This document shows positions 7,550-17,544 of a DNA stretch of 64,000 nt, piece by piece (position 1 is the stretch's first letter; each line of letters starts with the position of its first letter). Both the position numbers and the translations under genes were made by a program. The notes under the pieces are model-generated. The model had not been told where the DNA came from and searched no databases. It saw only the letters and a program-made list of their open reading frames with translations. This DNA is from Microlunatus panaciterrae (GTDB taxonomy: Bacteria; Actinomycetota; Actinomycetes; Propionibacteriales; Propionibacteriaceae), in the NCBI RefSeq assembly GCF_016907535.1, contig NZ_JAFBCF010000001.1:1240001-1304000 (forward strand), given 5' to 3'.

Positions 7550-9052
7550 ATGGGAGTGATGGGGACCAGGAACGGTGCGGGAGCCGGCATGGGGGCCGGG
7601 TCTGCGGAGGGCGGTGGGCTGCCCGGTGCGGGGGGCGGTGAAGAGTCCACGAGCCGCAGGCTCCGGGCGCGTCAGGCCGCCGCAACGTCGAAACGCGCCG
7701 CCGCGAAGACCGGCTCAGTGATCGGCTCCGGCGCCCGCCTCGCGGGGCGAGGAGCCCGGGCCGGCGCCTCCAGGGTGGTCCAGTTCACCGGCTCCAAGGG
7801 CGCCGCCGAGTCCGGGCTGGCCAAGCTGGTCCACCTGCAGTTCGTCTCGGCAGCGGGTGACGCGGCAGTGGCGGTGTCGCTTGCGGGCACGTTGTTCTTC
7901 ACTCTGCCGACCGACCAGGCGCGGCCGCAGGTGGCCCAGTTCCTGCTGCTGACCATGGCGCCGTTCGCGATCGTGGCGCCGTTCATCGGCCCGTTCCTGG
8001 ACCGGTTCCGGCACGGTCGCCGATGGGCGATCGGCGTCACCTGCGCCCTGCGCGGCTTCCTCTGCTGGGTGCTGGCCGACGCCATCGTGAACGGCTCGGT
8101 GTGGGTGTTCCCGGCTGCGCTCGGCTGCCTGGTCTCATCCAAGGCCTTCACCGTGACCCGCGCCTCGGCCGTTCCGCGGCTGCTGCCGAAGGACTTCACC
8201 TTGGTCAACGCCAACTCTCGCATCTCACTGGCCAACGTCGCCGGGGCCGCGGTGGGCGGTGGACTGGCCGCCGCCATCTCCCAGCTGGGACCGAGCTGGT
8301 CCCTGCGGTTCGCGTTCGCGGTCTTCATCGGCGGCACCGTGCTGTCCATTCTGCTGCCGGCCAGAGTCGACTCCTCGGCCGGCGAACGCGACATCGGCGG
8401 CCTGCTGGCGCTGCCGCCCGCGCCGGGGGACGAGGCGCCCAGCCACCGGGTCCTGCGCCGGTTCCGGAGCCTGCGGCCCAGCGTGCTGCAGGGTCTGCGG
8501 TGCGTCCTGGGAGCACGCCTGATGACCGGCTTCCTGACGCTGTACCTGGCGTTCATGCTCCGTGAGCAGCCGATCTCACACGTCAATCCCACACTGCTGC
8601 TCGGCCTCGTCGTCGCTGCCGCCGGGATCGGCAACAGCCTCGGCACCGTGACAGGCAACCTGCTCAAGGACAAGGCCCCGGAGCGGATCGGACTGACCGT
8701 CCTCAGCGTCGACGTGGCGATGGCGATCATCACCGCTGTCCTGTACGGCATCGTCACCGTGATCGCGATGGGGCTGGTGGCCGGTCTCTGCGGACAGCTG
8801 GCCAAGCTCTCCTACGACGCCCTGGTCCAGCGCGACGTGCCGGAGGTCGTCCGCACCTCCGTCTTCGCCCGATCCGAGACCGCCTTCCAGATCTCCTGGG
8901 TCATCGGAGGTGCACTCGGCATCATCCTGCCGCTGATCCCCCAGGTCGGCTTCGGCGTCGTCGCCTTTCTGCTGGTCGGCGTGCTCACCTGGACCCTGGT
9001 GGCGTGGCGCCGCCGACTCAGCGCAGAACGTCTCGCCACCGACGGCGGCTGA
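7550..9052 (+). CDS. MFS transporter of the DUF3027 neighbourhood
   Basis: About 500 residues. A Gly/Ala/Arg-rich cytoplasmic N-terminus of about 85 residues is followed by 11-12 hydrophobic segments, including LVHLQFVSAAGDAAVAVSLAGTLFF and FAIVAPFIGPFLDRFRHGRR, the latter carrying the MFS loop 2-3 motif. The ATG at 7550 or the ATG three codons later at 7559 (with AGGATGGGAG before it) can start it. The substrate is unknown. It is divergent from DUF3027, with 61 bp between start codons. Confidence 0.85.
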   Translation: MGVMGTRNGAGAGMGAGSAEGGGLPGAGGGEESTSRRLRARQAAATSKRAAAKTGSVIGSGARLAGRGARAGASRVVQFTGSKGAAESGLAKLVHLQFVSAAGDAAVAVSLAGTLFFTLPTDQARPQVAQFLLLTMAPFAIVAPFIGPFLDRFRHGRRWAIGVTCALRGFLCWVLADAIVNGSVWVFPAALGCLVSSKAFTVTRASAVPRLLPKDFTLVNANSRISLANVAGAAVGGGLAAAISQLGPSWSLRFAFAVFIGGTVLSILLPARVDSSAGERDIGGLLALPPAPGDEAPSHRVLRRFRSLRPSVLQGLRCVLGARLMTGFLTLYLAFMLREQPISHVNPTLLLGLVVAAAGIGNSLGTVTGNLLKDKAPERIGLTVLSVDVAMAIITAVLYGIVTVIAMGLVAGLCGQLAKLSYDALVQRDVPEVVRTSVFARSETAFQISWVIGGALGIILPLIPQVGFGVVAFLLVGVLTWTLVAWRRRLSAERLATDGG

Positions 9053-9091
9053 GCCCACCGAGCGGGCTGCGAAGGGCACCCCCACGATCCA

Positions 9092-9110
9092 CCCCTCGAC
9101 CGGCTCAGGG
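9092..9110. repeat. Single degenerate copy of the CCCTTCGACAGGCTCAGGG element
   Basis: The sequence CCCCTCGACCGGCTCAGGG matches the common palindrome at all but two positions. It lies in the spacer between the convergent MFS and dodecin genes, where it may contribute to termination. Confidence 0.7.
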
Positions 9111-9136
9111 CGGGTGGCTGGTGGGATCCCGGCTGC

Positions 9137-9352
9137 CTACTCGCCGTCTTCGAGCCGGAAACCCACCTTCAGGCCCACCTGGAAGTGCTGGATGGCACCG
9201 TCGGCCACCTGGCCACGCACCTCGGTGACCTCGAACCAGTCGATGTTGCGCAGCGTGGACGACGCGCGCGCGATGCCGTTGCGGATGGCCTGGTCCATCC
9301 CGTCGGGGGACGTCCCGACGATCTCGGTGACACGGTAGGTGTGGTTCGTCAT
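9137..9352 (-). CDS. Dodecin family flavin-binding protein
   Basis: 71 residues, the usual dodecin length. The protein has the conserved layout YRVTEIVGTSPDGMDQAIRNG, RNIDWFEVTEVRGQV, and FQVGLKVGFRLE. The Trp in IDWFEV stacks on the flavin in characterised dodecins, which form hollow dodecamers storing or buffering riboflavin/FMN. The start at 9352 is preceded by GGAGGAG. The gene stands alone, 100 bp from the cold-shock gene upstream on the same strand. Confidence 0.93.
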   Translation of the reverse strand: MTNHTYRVTEIVGTSPDGMDQAIRNGIARASSTLRNIDWFEVTEVRGQVADGAIQHFQVGLKVGFRLEDGE

Positions 9353-9452
9353 GAGACTCCTCCAAATGGCTCCGGGCTGACTAAGCCTGAGCGTACGCCG
9401 AGTCACGGCCGCAGGAGGAGCCCTCAGCAGAAGGCACGGAGCGGAGCTCGGG

Positions 9453-9836
9453 CTAGAGCTCCAGCTCGTCGGCGACCGCGCGGAGCACCGAGGCGACCTT
9501 GGTCGCGACCTTGGCATCGGGATGCTTGCCGCGCCGGTAGGAGTTGCCGAGACCGTCCAGCATCTTGATCAGGTCCTCGACGATCACCGTCATCTGCTCC
9601 GGTGACTTGCGTTGGGCCTTCGACAGCGACGGCGGGAGCTCGACCAGCCGCACCGACAGCGCCTGCTCACCCTTGCGGCCCTCGACGACGCCGAACTCGA
9701 CCTTCTGGCCGGGCTTGAGCGAGGTCACTCCAGGAGGCAGCGCAGTGGCGCGCACGTAGACATCGCCACCCTCTTCCTTGGTCAGGAAGCCGAACCCCTT
9801 CTCGGAGTCGTAGAACCGCACCTTGCCTGTTGGCAC
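9453..9836 (-). CDS. Cold-shock domain protein with C-terminal extension
   Basis: 127 residues. The first ~65 are a CspA-type OB fold (GKVRFYDSEKGFGFLTKEEGG, DVYVRATALPPG, GQKVEFGVVEGRKGEQALSV), which includes RNP-1 (KGFGFL); the second RNA-binding motif is less typical. The remaining ~60 residues form a charged helical domain found in the extended actinobacterial CspB-like subfamily. It probably binds single-stranded RNA/DNA and acts as an RNA chaperone. Family members are often found near DUF3027, in line with the layout here. Confidence 0.9.
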   Translation of the reverse strand: MPTGKVRFYDSEKGFGFLTKEEGGDVYVRATALPPGVTSLKPGQKVEFGVVEGRKGEQALSVRLVELPPSLSKAQRKSPEQMTVIVEDLIKMLDGLGNSYRRGKHPDAKVATKVASVLRAVADELEL

Positions 9837-9974
9837 TGCAACCTCACTCGTTCGTCGCCGGCGTTCTGCCGGCTACAGCCATCTCCCTGACCTCCGTGGT
9901 CGGGCGGGCCTAAGCGTAGCCGCTTGCCGCGCACTACCCAACCTTCTTTCGACCAGCTCCTCGAAGGCCGAGAC

Positions 9975-10847
9975 TCACGGTCGCAGCGGCGCCAACGGCA
10001 GGTTGAGGATGGCCTTGCTGAGTGCCTCGACAGGCTCGCGGGACGACAGCGGGTTGGCCACCAGGGCCATCTCGACGTCGGGCAGCGGTGGCAGGCCGAA
10101 GCGTCCGCTGAGGTTGCGCAGGTCGCCGGGCACCCGTCCCTGGGCCAGTACGCAGATCCCGATGCCGGCGCGGGTCGCGGCCAGCACGCCGTTGATCTCA
10201 CGGGTGTTGCAGGTGATCCGCCAGGTCCGGCCGGCGTTCTCGAGCGCTGCGATCGCTGCCGACCGGCCCCAGCTGGGCGCGTGGTAGGTGATCAACGGGA
10301 CCGGTTGGCTCTCGTCGATCTGGGTCCGCTCCAGCCCCACCCAGACCAACCTGTCGCGACGCACCATCCGGCCGCGGTCGCTGTCGGCCTCCTGGTTGAT
10401 GAACACCAGGTCGAGATGGTTGGCCATCAGCCGGCGGTAGAGGATGCCACTCTGGGTGACGGTGAGCTCCAGGTTGATCCGGGGGTAGAGCTGCCGGAAC
10501 TCGCGCAGAATCGTCGGCAGCTCGCTCAGGGCGAGCTCGTCGGCGGCCCCGAACCGAAGTCGTCCGCTCATCGCCGACCCGGTGAAGTACGACACCGCCT
10601 CGTCATTGGCCGCCAGGATGGTGCGGGCGAAACCCGCCATCGCCTCACCGTTGTCGGTCAACGACACCGACCTGGTGTCGCGGGAGATCAGCTGCCGTCC
10701 GGCAGACTCCTCGAGCCGGCGGATGTGCTGTGAGACCGTGGGCTGGCTGAGTCCGAGCTGCTCTGCTGCCCGGGTGAAGCTGAGCCCGTTGGCCACCGCA
10801 AGGAAGGTGCGCAGCAGGATCGGGTCGAAGGTCTTCTCGTCGGCCAT
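9975..10847 (-). CDS. LysR-family transcriptional regulator
   Basis: 290 residues. The N-terminal winged helix spans about residues 8-66 (LLRTFLAVANGLSFTRAAEQLGLSQPTVSQHIRRLEE), followed by a periplasmic-binding-like effector domain starting near GRLRFGAADEL. It is divergent from an MFS exporter with 86 bp between starts and a dyad at 10868-10887, the standard LysR arrangement. It probably controls that transporter and its own gene in response to an unknown ligand. Confidence 0.92.
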   Translation of the reverse strand: MADEKTFDPILLRTFLAVANGLSFTRAAEQLGLSQPTVSQHIRRLEESAGRQLISRDTRSVSLTDNGEAMAGFARTILAANDEAVSYFTGSAMSGRLRFGAADELALSELPTILREFRQLYPRINLELTVTQSGILYRRLMANHLDLVFINQEADSDRGRMVRRDRLVWVGLERTQIDESQPVPLITYHAPSWGRSAAIAALENAGRTWRITCNTREINGVLAATRAGIGICVLAQGRVPGDLRNLSGRFGLPPLPDVEMALVANPLSSREPVEALSKAILNLPLAPLRP

Positions 10848-10867
10848 CCGTGACCTCCATTGGGCTT

Positions 10868-10887
10868 ATTACGCTTCGCAATGTAAT
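10868..10887. promoter_or_regulatory. LysR-type operator dyad
   Basis: ATTAC (10868-10872) and GTAAT (10883-10887) form a perfect inverted repeat with 10 bp between arms, fitting the T-N11-A logic of LysR recognition sites. It lies 21 bp upstream of the LysR start, in an unusually AT-rich stretch of the divergent intergenic region. Confidence 0.6.
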
Positions 10888-10933
10888 ATATAGCCGTCAT
10901 ATCACGCGCGAATACTGAGCGTCACCTTAGAGT

Positions 10934-12388
10934 ATGACTCAGGCCTCACCGTCGAGTGCCTCTTCTTTTCTTCCCCGTGAGTTCCAGTTTCACCTACACC
11001 TGAGATCGGTGAGTTCTATCGTGTCCGCGGTAACCGCAGAGAGGTCCTCTGCTGCCTCCAGAACCATTCCCACCAAGATCACGGCGCCAGCTCGGATCGA
11101 GACGGCCAAGCCGAAGCGTCGGTGGCCGAGCAGCCTGGCCGCGCTCGAGGTGCGCAACTACCGCCTCTACCTGAGCTCCCAGGTGGTCGCCACCACCGGG
11201 CTCTGGATGCAGCGGATCGCCCAGGACTGGCTGGTGCTCGAGCTGTCCGGCAGCGTCACCGCCGTCGGGTTTGCGGTGATGCTGCAGTTCGCCCCGGTGT
11301 TGATCTTCGGGCTGTTCGGTGGCGTGATCGCAGACCGCTACTCGAAGCGGACCATCTTGATGATCACGCAGTCCGTGGCCATGCTGATGGCGACCACGCT
11401 CGGGGTGCTGGCCCTGACCGGGACCGTTCAGGTCTGGCACGTGTACCTGATCGCCATGACGCTCGGATTCGTCACTGTGGTGGACAATCCGACCCGACAG
11501 GTGTTCGTCTCCGAGCTGGTCGGCAGCTCCCACATCCGCAACGCGGTCAGCCTCAACTCCTCGGTCTTCCAGCTCGGTGCGCTGCTCGGTCCGGCACTGT
11601 CAGGGTTGCTGATCCACGCAGTGGGACAGGGCTGGTCGTTCTTGATCAACGCCGCCGCCTGCAGCCTGGTCGTGGTCATCGTCGGCATCATCCGGCCCAC
11701 CGCAAGCAAGGTGAACAAGGCGGCCCACCAGGCCAAAGGCCAGCTGAAGGAAGGCCTGACCTACATCAAGAACACCTCGGAGGTGGCCTGGACCATCGTT
11801 CTGGTTGCGGTGATCGGCCTGTTCGGTCTGAACATGCCGGTGATCCTGGCAGCCTTTGCCGACGTGGAGTTCAAGGCCGGGGTCAGCGGCTACTCGATGT
11901 TCAACTCGCTGTCGGCCATCGGTGCCCTCGCCGGTGCGCTGATCTCGGCTCGGCGCAAGGAGTCCCTGCGACTGCGGTCGCTGGTCACCTCACTGACGCT
12001 GCTTGGGGCGATCTTGATGGTCGCCTCGATGGCACCGTCGGAGTTCCTGTTCGGCGCCGTGCTGATCGGGGTCGGCTTGATGACCCTGCTGTTCCTCACC
12101 GGGGCCAACTCGCTGGTCCAGATGACGTCGCTGCCGGCGGTCCGTGGCCGGGTGATGAGCGTCTACCTGCTGGTGCTGCTCGGTGGGCAGGCCATCGGCA
12201 GCCCGGCGGTCGGCTGGCTGATCGACCACTTCGGCGCCCGTCCCAGCCTCTTCCTCTGTGGCGGCCTGGTCGCCGTGGTAGCGATGGTCTCCGGCCTCGG
12301 TATGGCAAGGCAGTCCCGGCTCACGCTGAGCCTGGACCTGCGTCGTGAGCACGGCCGTGCGCCGCTGCATATCGTGCGGGGCAGCTGA
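10934..12388 (+). CDS. MFS exporter (MFS_3 / EntS-like)
   Basis: Up to 484 residues. The conserved part begins near residue 63 (SLAALEVRNYRLYLSSQVVATTGLWMQRIAQDWLVLELSGS) and shows about 11-12 transmembrane segments, with a GGVIADRYSKR loop 2-3 motif. This subfamily contains siderophore and drug exporters. The start is uncertain: the ATG at 10934 gives a 60-residue polar N-terminus without a clear ribosome site, and GTG codons near 11010-11020 are alternatives. It is likely regulated by the divergent LysR protein. Confidence 0.88.
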   Translation: MTQASPSSASSFLPREFQFHLHLRSVSSIVSAVTAERSSAASRTIPTKITAPARIETAKPKRRWPSSLAALEVRNYRLYLSSQVVATTGLWMQRIAQDWLVLELSGSVTAVGFAVMLQFAPVLIFGLFGGVIADRYSKRTILMITQSVAMLMATTLGVLALTGTVQVWHVYLIAMTLGFVTVVDNPTRQVFVSELVGSSHIRNAVSLNSSVFQLGALLGPALSGLLIHAVGQGWSFLINAAACSLVVVIVGIIRPTASKVNKAAHQAKGQLKEGLTYIKNTSEVAWTIVLVAVIGLFGLNMPVILAAFADVEFKAGVSGYSMFNSLSAIGALAGALISARRKESLRLRSLVTSLTLLGAILMVASMAPSEFLFGAVLIGVGLMTLLFLTGANSLVQMTSLPAVRGRVMSVYLLVLLGGQAIGSPAVGWLIDHFGARPSLFLCGGLVAVVAMVSGLGMARQSRLTLSLDLRREHGRAPLHIVRGS

Positions 12389-12408
12389 GCCAGGCCCACC
12401 CGGCGGCC

Positions 12409-13500
<1,092 letters not shown>

Positions 13501-13561
13501 CGGTACCGGTCCCGTCTGTCGAGGCGGGCCCTGGTCTCAGAACCCGCCGGAGAATGGCGAA

Positions 13562-13584
13562 GGGCAGAGACATGGTCTCTGCCC
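13562..13584 (-). terminator. Attenuator hairpin upstream of aroG
   Basis: A perfect 10-bp stem (GGGCAGAGAC at 13562-13571, GTCTCTGCCC at 13575-13584) with a 3-nt loop lies between the leader peptide and aroG on the transcribed strand. A competing hairpin can form between leader codons (13630-13640) and 13588-13598. The 13588-13598 segment also carries a CAGAG able to pair with CTCTG of the stem, so the structures are plausibly mutually exclusive. The T-run is weak. Confidence 0.65.
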
Positions 13585-13612
13585 TGAGGCTCTGAAGGTT
13601 CGTTGCGATGCG

Positions 13613-13672
13613 TCAGTCAGCCGCGGGCCCCTCCAGAGCCATGGCAAAGAACGCATACCAACGAGATGTCAT
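13613..13672 (-). CDS. Aromatic leader peptide (MTSRWYAFFAMALEGPAAD)
   Basis: A 19-codon frame upstream of DAHP synthase reads MTSRWYAFFAMALEGPAAD and then stops. Residues 5-9 are Trp-Tyr-Ala-Phe-Phe, covering all three aromatic amino acids, which is very unlikely by chance in a peptide this short. No Shine-Dalgarno sequence is visible, so translation may begin on a leaderless transcript. Ribosome stalling here would free the segment at 13588-13598 to alter downstream folding. The mechanism is inferred by analogy with trp and phe attenuators. Confidence 0.75.
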   Translation of the reverse strand: MTSRWYAFFAMALEGPAAD

Positions 13673-13719
13673 GCCCGGAAGCGTACGGCATCGGTCCACG
13701 ATCGGACCCGGGCGTCCCA

Positions 13720-14505
13720 TCAGTCGAACCGCTGCCAGTCCGGCAGGTTGTCGTAGCTGTAGCGGTAGTACTCGGTCAGCGTCAGCCTCGAGGCGGCGTC
13801 GGCGTCGATGATCACGGTGGCATTGGGGTGGAACTGCAGTGCCGAACCGGGACACATGCTGGTGACCGGGCCCTCCACCATCTTGGCCACCGCCTCCGCT
13901 TTCTTCGCTCCCTGCGCGACCAGCACGAGCTCGCGGGCATCCAGGATGGTCGCCAACCCCTGGGTCAGGCAGTGGATGGGCACCTCATCCAGCGAGCTGA
14001 AGAAGCGGGCGTTGTCGGCACGGGTCTTGGGCGCCAGCGTCTTGATCCTCGTCCGGGACGCGAAGGAGGAGGTGGGCTCATTGAAGCCGATATGCCCGTT
14101 CGAGCCGATCCCGAGGATCTGGATGTCCACCGGACCCGTCTGCGCCAGCTTCTGCTCATAGGCGGTGCAGGCGGCAGCCACGTCCGCGGCGGACCCGTCC
14201 GGGACGTGCACAAGGCCTGGCGTCAGCCGGAGCGGTTCCACCACCTCACGCTGGATCACCTGGCGATAGCTCTCGGGGTGGCCGGGCGGCAGCCCCACAT
14301 ACTCGTCCAGGGCGAACGCCCGCAGGGTCGAGCAGTCCAGCTCCCCCTCGGCCACCTGTCGGGCCAGCTCGGCATAGATCGCCAGCGGCGACGATCCCGT
14401 GGCCAGCCCGATCACCGCGTCGGCCCGACGGCGGATGACCTGGGCCACCTTGCGCGCGGCCAGCAGCCCGACCTGGGTCGTGGACTCCGCGATGACGACC
14501 TGCAT
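13720..14505 (-). CDS. nagB: Glucosamine-6-phosphate deaminase
   Basis: 261 residues from MQVVIAESTTQVG, with AGGAGA before the start. It converts glucosamine 6-phosphate to fructose 6-phosphate and ammonia. Family landmarks are GLATGSSPLAIYAEL (phosphate loop), ALDEYVGLPPGHPESY, ILGIGSNGHIGFNEP and TLAPKTRADNARFF. A DHDPS-family aldolase gene lies 152 bp upstream on the same strand, hinting at amino-sugar or sialic-acid catabolism. Confidence 0.95.
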   Translation of the reverse strand: MQVVIAESTTQVGLLAARKVAQVIRRRADAVIGLATGSSPLAIYAELARQVAEGELDCSTLRAFALDEYVGLPPGHPESYRQVIQREVVEPLRLTPGLVHVPDGSAADVAAACTAYEQKLAQTGPVDIQILGIGSNGHIGFNEPTSSFASRTRIKTLAPKTRADNARFFSSLDEVPIHCLTQGLATILDARELVLVAQGAKKAEAVAKMVEGPVTSMCPGSALQFHPNATVIIDADAASRLTLTEYYRYSYDNLPDWQRFD

Positions 14506-14657
14506 GATCAACTCTCCTTGACGTGCCTGCGTGAGCAATCAGGTAGTGGGCCACGAGTTCCGGGTCGAGGCCAGCTCATGTGCGACCGCTGGGAGTGTAT
14601 CGGCCAGGCGGCACCGGTCGGCGACCGCTCCCCGACCCCGTCAGCGATTCAGTCCCG

Positions 14658-15593
14658 TCAGCGAGCCAGCTCCGGCGGACCCACCACCTGGTCGACGATC
14701 TGCCGGACCCTCGCCGCCGCGGCCTGGTCGAAGCTGATCACCGGTTCGGACATCCGGGCGGACGTGATCACGCCCAGGTGCTGCAGGGCGGTCTTGAAGG
14801 CGCCGATACCGCCAGCACCCCGGCTCACGTCCGGTGCCGTGCGCAGGATCTCAAACAGTCGCGCCAGCCGGTCCTGCTCCTCGCGCGCCGCCGGCCAGTC
14901 GCCGTCGGCAGCGGCCTGGAATATTCGGACATATCCGGCCGGATCGACATTGCCGAGACCCGGCACCACGCCGTCGGCGCCGATCAGCAGTGCCCCGTCG
15001 ACGACCACCTCGTGGCCGGTGAAGATCGACAGCGGACGGCCCGCGTCCCGGTTGGCGGCGACCAACCGGCGGAAGGAGATGTCATCTCCGCTGGAGTCCT
15101 TCACCCCGGCCAGCACGCCGTCACTGCCGAGGCGGACGAGCATCAGCGGATCCAGCTTGGTGTGGACGGCGATCGGGATGTCATAGGCGAACAGCGGCAC
15201 CGTGGCGGCCTCGGCCAGCAGCCGGAAGTGTCGCTCGATCTCGGCCGGGCTGGTGCCGATGTAGAACGGCGCCGTGGCCACCAAGGCGTCAGCGCCAAGG
15301 CTCTGGGCCACCCTGACCTGTGACAGCACCCGCTGCGTGCTCATCTCGATCACTCCGGCCAGCACCGGGACCCGGCCGGCGACCGCGTCCCGCACCGTCT
15401 CCAGCACGGCCCTGCGGCGAGGGTCGTCGAGATAGCCGACCTCGCCCGAGGAGCCGAGCGCGAAGACACCGTGCACGCCCGCATCGATCTGCCATTCGAC
15501 CAGCCGGCGCAGCGAGCCCACGTCGACCTCACCGGTGTCGTCGAGAGGGGTGACCAGTGGCGGGATGACGCCGGTGAAGGCGGCGCCGCTCAC
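14658..15593 (-). CDS. Dihydrodipicolinate synthase / N-acetylneuraminate lyase family aldolase
   Basis: 311 residues from the GTG of VSGAAFTGVIPPLVTPLDD. It is a class I aldolase TIM barrel. The carboxylate-binding loop reads ALGSSGEVGYL, a catalytic Tyr lies in FAYDIPI, and the Schiff-base Lys is in GVKDSSGD. DapA usually has GTTGE; the GSSGE variant and the adjacent nagB favour a catabolic role (N-acetylneuraminate or 2-keto-3-deoxy sugar acid lyase) over lysine synthesis. The start overlaps the stop of the upstream CPBP gene by GTGA, so the two are translationally coupled. Confidence 0.85.
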   Translation of the reverse strand: MSGAAFTGVIPPLVTPLDDTGEVDVGSLRRLVEWQIDAGVHGVFALGSSGEVGYLDDPRRRAVLETVRDAVAGRVPVLAGVIEMSTQRVLSQVRVAQSLGADALVATAPFYIGTSPAEIERHFRLLAEAATVPLFAYDIPIAVHTKLDPLMLVRLGSDGVLAGVKDSSGDDISFRRLVAANRDAGRPLSIFTGHEVVVDGALLIGADGVVPGLGNVDPAGYVRIFQAAADGDWPAAREEQDRLARLFEILRTAPDVSRGAGGIGAFKTALQHLGVITSARMSEPVISFDQAAAARVRQIVDQVVGPPELAR

Positions 15594-16540
15594 CTCGGAC
15601 CTCCCGCTGCCGTGCCGGCAGCCCCCGACGGCTCGATACGCTCGGGCCGGCGCACCGGGAACCGCCGCAGCAGCACCAGGCTGATGACGGCCAGCACCAG
15701 CAGCACCCAGCCGGTCCACCCCAGCAGGCCAGTCGTCACGTTGTCGACCGGTGAACCGCTGGCCACGAACAGCAGGGGAAGGCCGGCCGAGGCGTTCACC
15801 GAGCCGTGTGCCAGCGCAGCCACCCAGACGGTTCCGCCGGCCAGCCGGAGCCAGCCGAGCAGGACGCTCAACAGCGTGCAGAAGACGATCATGAAGAGCA
15901 GGGCCAGGACCGGCGGCAGGCTCGGGTAGTTGTAGCCGAGCAGGATCACCGGGGCATGCCACAACCCCCAGATGACCCCGGTGACCACGGCCGCCGGCCA
16001 CTGGCCGAGCCGCTCGCCGAGCATCGGCTGCAGCAGGCCCCGCCAGCCGAGCTCCTCACCGAGCGCCGGGACCGTGTTGATCAGTGCTCCGGGGAGCACC
16101 TGTACCGCCGACAACAGCACCACCAGGCTGATCGGGATCGGCAGCGGCTTCGGGCTGAGCCGGGCCAGCTGCTCGGCGAACCCCGAGAAGTTCTTCAGAT
16201 CGGCATGGTAGACGCCGACCAGGCCGGCGAGGACTGTCGACAGCACCGCAAGCACCACCGGGCCGAGCCAGGCGATGAGCAGCAGTCGCCACCAGGACCT
16301 GAACGTGCGCTGCGGTCGCAGCCCCGTCTCGTCGACGATCTTGCCGCCGGACGGGAAGACCCGACAGGTGATCAACGCCGCCACGGTGGGGGCGGCCATC
16401 ATCGCGACCAACAACACCGGCGCATACGCCGCCTTGAGGCCCGCACGGTTCAGCCACAGCGGCAAGATGACCAGCCAGGCGGCGGCGTAGGCGATCAGCA
16501 CAAACAGGGTCGTCCTGCGCACCACCAAAACGGTCGGCAT
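15590..16540 (-). CDS. CPBP-family intramembrane metalloprotease
   Basis: 316 residues with about eight transmembrane helices. Conserved Abi/CPBP motifs are visible: EELGWRG (EExxxR), the following WGLWHAP with a catalytic His, and HGSVN near the C-terminus. Family members are Rce1-like membrane proteases; bacterial roles include bacteriocin immunity and protein maturation. The start at 16540 (MPTVLVVRR) precedes the first helix directly. The C-terminal tail is basic and Pro/Ala-rich. It is coupled to the aldolase gene by a 4-bp overlap. Confidence 0.88.
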   Translation of the reverse strand: MPTVLVVRRTTLFVLIAYAAAWLVILPLWLNRAGLKAAYAPVLLVAMMAAPTVAALITCRVFPSGGKIVDETGLRPQRTFRSWWRLLLIAWLGPVVLAVLSTVLAGLVGVYHADLKNFSGFAEQLARLSPKPLPIPISLVVLLSAVQVLPGALINTVPALGEELGWRGLLQPMLGERLGQWPAAVVTGVIWGLWHAPVILLGYNYPSLPPVLALLFMIVFCTLLSVLLGWLRLAGGTVWVAALAHGSVNASAGLPLLFVASGSPVDNVTTGLLGWTGWVLLVLAVISLVLLRRFPVRRPERIEPSGAAGTAAGGPR

Positions 16541-16674
16541 GCCAGGCACGGCTGGGACCCGGCGATCCGGACGCGTGGATGCGGACACGGCCGCGATGCT
16601 ATCGCTCGTCGACGCGGTTGTCAGGAGCCTTCGGCGCAGCAGGAGGCCAACACCCGACGCACTAGGATGGCGGC

Positions 16675-17538
16675 ATGGCAACGTGGGAGGACGGCCCCGA
16701 GTATGCGCCGCTCGAGCGGCCCGAGGGCTTCCACCATCCCGATGTGCCGCCACTGGAAGTGGCACCGCCACCCCGGCAACTGGCGGCCGGCGCGCCGATG
16801 GAACGGCCGCAGTTCGCCGGGCCACCTGGGCCGGTGGTGCCGCTCGCCGCCCTGGTGCCCGCCGACCCCGAGCAGCATCGTGATCCGCAGACCCCGTTCG
16901 AGACGGTCGTCAGTACCGTCACCGCCGGACCCATCGGCATCGGCGCCGGGAGCGCTCAGTCGGCCTGGGGGTCGGCGCACTGGAGCCCGCCGAGTGGTCA
17001 GCCGGTCGGACCCTGGGGCCCGCCGGCCACGACGCCCTGGCCCGCCCCGGCCTCGCCCACCTCGGCGGCACCCGTACCGGTCGGCGGCGCCCCCTTCCCG
17101 GCTCCGGGGACGCCTCAGTGGTTCGGTCCGGGAGCGCCACCACCGCAGCTGCCGTCGGCCGGCCCGGTGGACGCCAAGAAGGTGTGGGACACCGTCACCC
17201 CGGCGGTCGCCATCTGCCTGCTCGTCGGCGGGCTGATCTACGTCTTCTCCCCGATCATGTTGGTCCTCGCCGCTGTGCTGGCCAGCCGCATCACGGTCGG
17301 CAGACCCAGGATCAGCAAGGCGTTCTACGTCGTCTTCGGCGTGCTGGGGTTCTTCGCCCTGGTCGGCATCTTCACGCACAACCTGTCCTTCGGCGACTGG
17401 TACGGCTACCTCGGCCGCTGGGCTCTGGCGCTCTGCTGGGCTCTGCTGGTGGTGCTCCCGGTCATCGTCTCGACCGAGCTCAAGAAGCATGCGCGGTCCG
17501 GCCAGTACCCGCCGCCCTACAACTCGACCTGGGGCTAG
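16675..17538 (+). CDS. Proline-rich hypothetical membrane protein
   Basis: 287 residues. About 165 residues at the N-terminus are cytoplasmic-looking and rich in Pro, Gly and Ala. Then come three to four hydrophobic helices (AVAICLLVGGLIYVFSPIMLVLAAVLASRI, FYVVFGVLGFFALVGIF, ALALCWALLVVLPVIV) and a short PPPYNSTWG tail. No family was recognised. It is 6 bp upstream of the helicase-associated gene, so it may be the first gene of the 16.7-22.3 kb operon. Confidence 0.75.
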   Translation: MATWEDGPEYAPLERPEGFHHPDVPPLEVAPPPRQLAAGAPMERPQFAGPPGPVVPLAALVPADPEQHRDPQTPFETVVSTVTAGPIGIGAGSAQSAWGSAHWSPPSGQPVGPWGPPATTPWPAPASPTSAAPVPVGGAPFPAPGTPQWFGPGAPPPQLPSAGPVDAKKVWDTVTPAVAICLLVGGLIYVFSPIMLVLAAVLASRITVGRPRISKAFYVVFGVLGFFALVGIFTHNLSFGDWYGYLGRWALALCWALLVVLPVIVSTELKKHARSGQYPPPYNSTWG

Positions 17539-17544
17539 GCGTCG

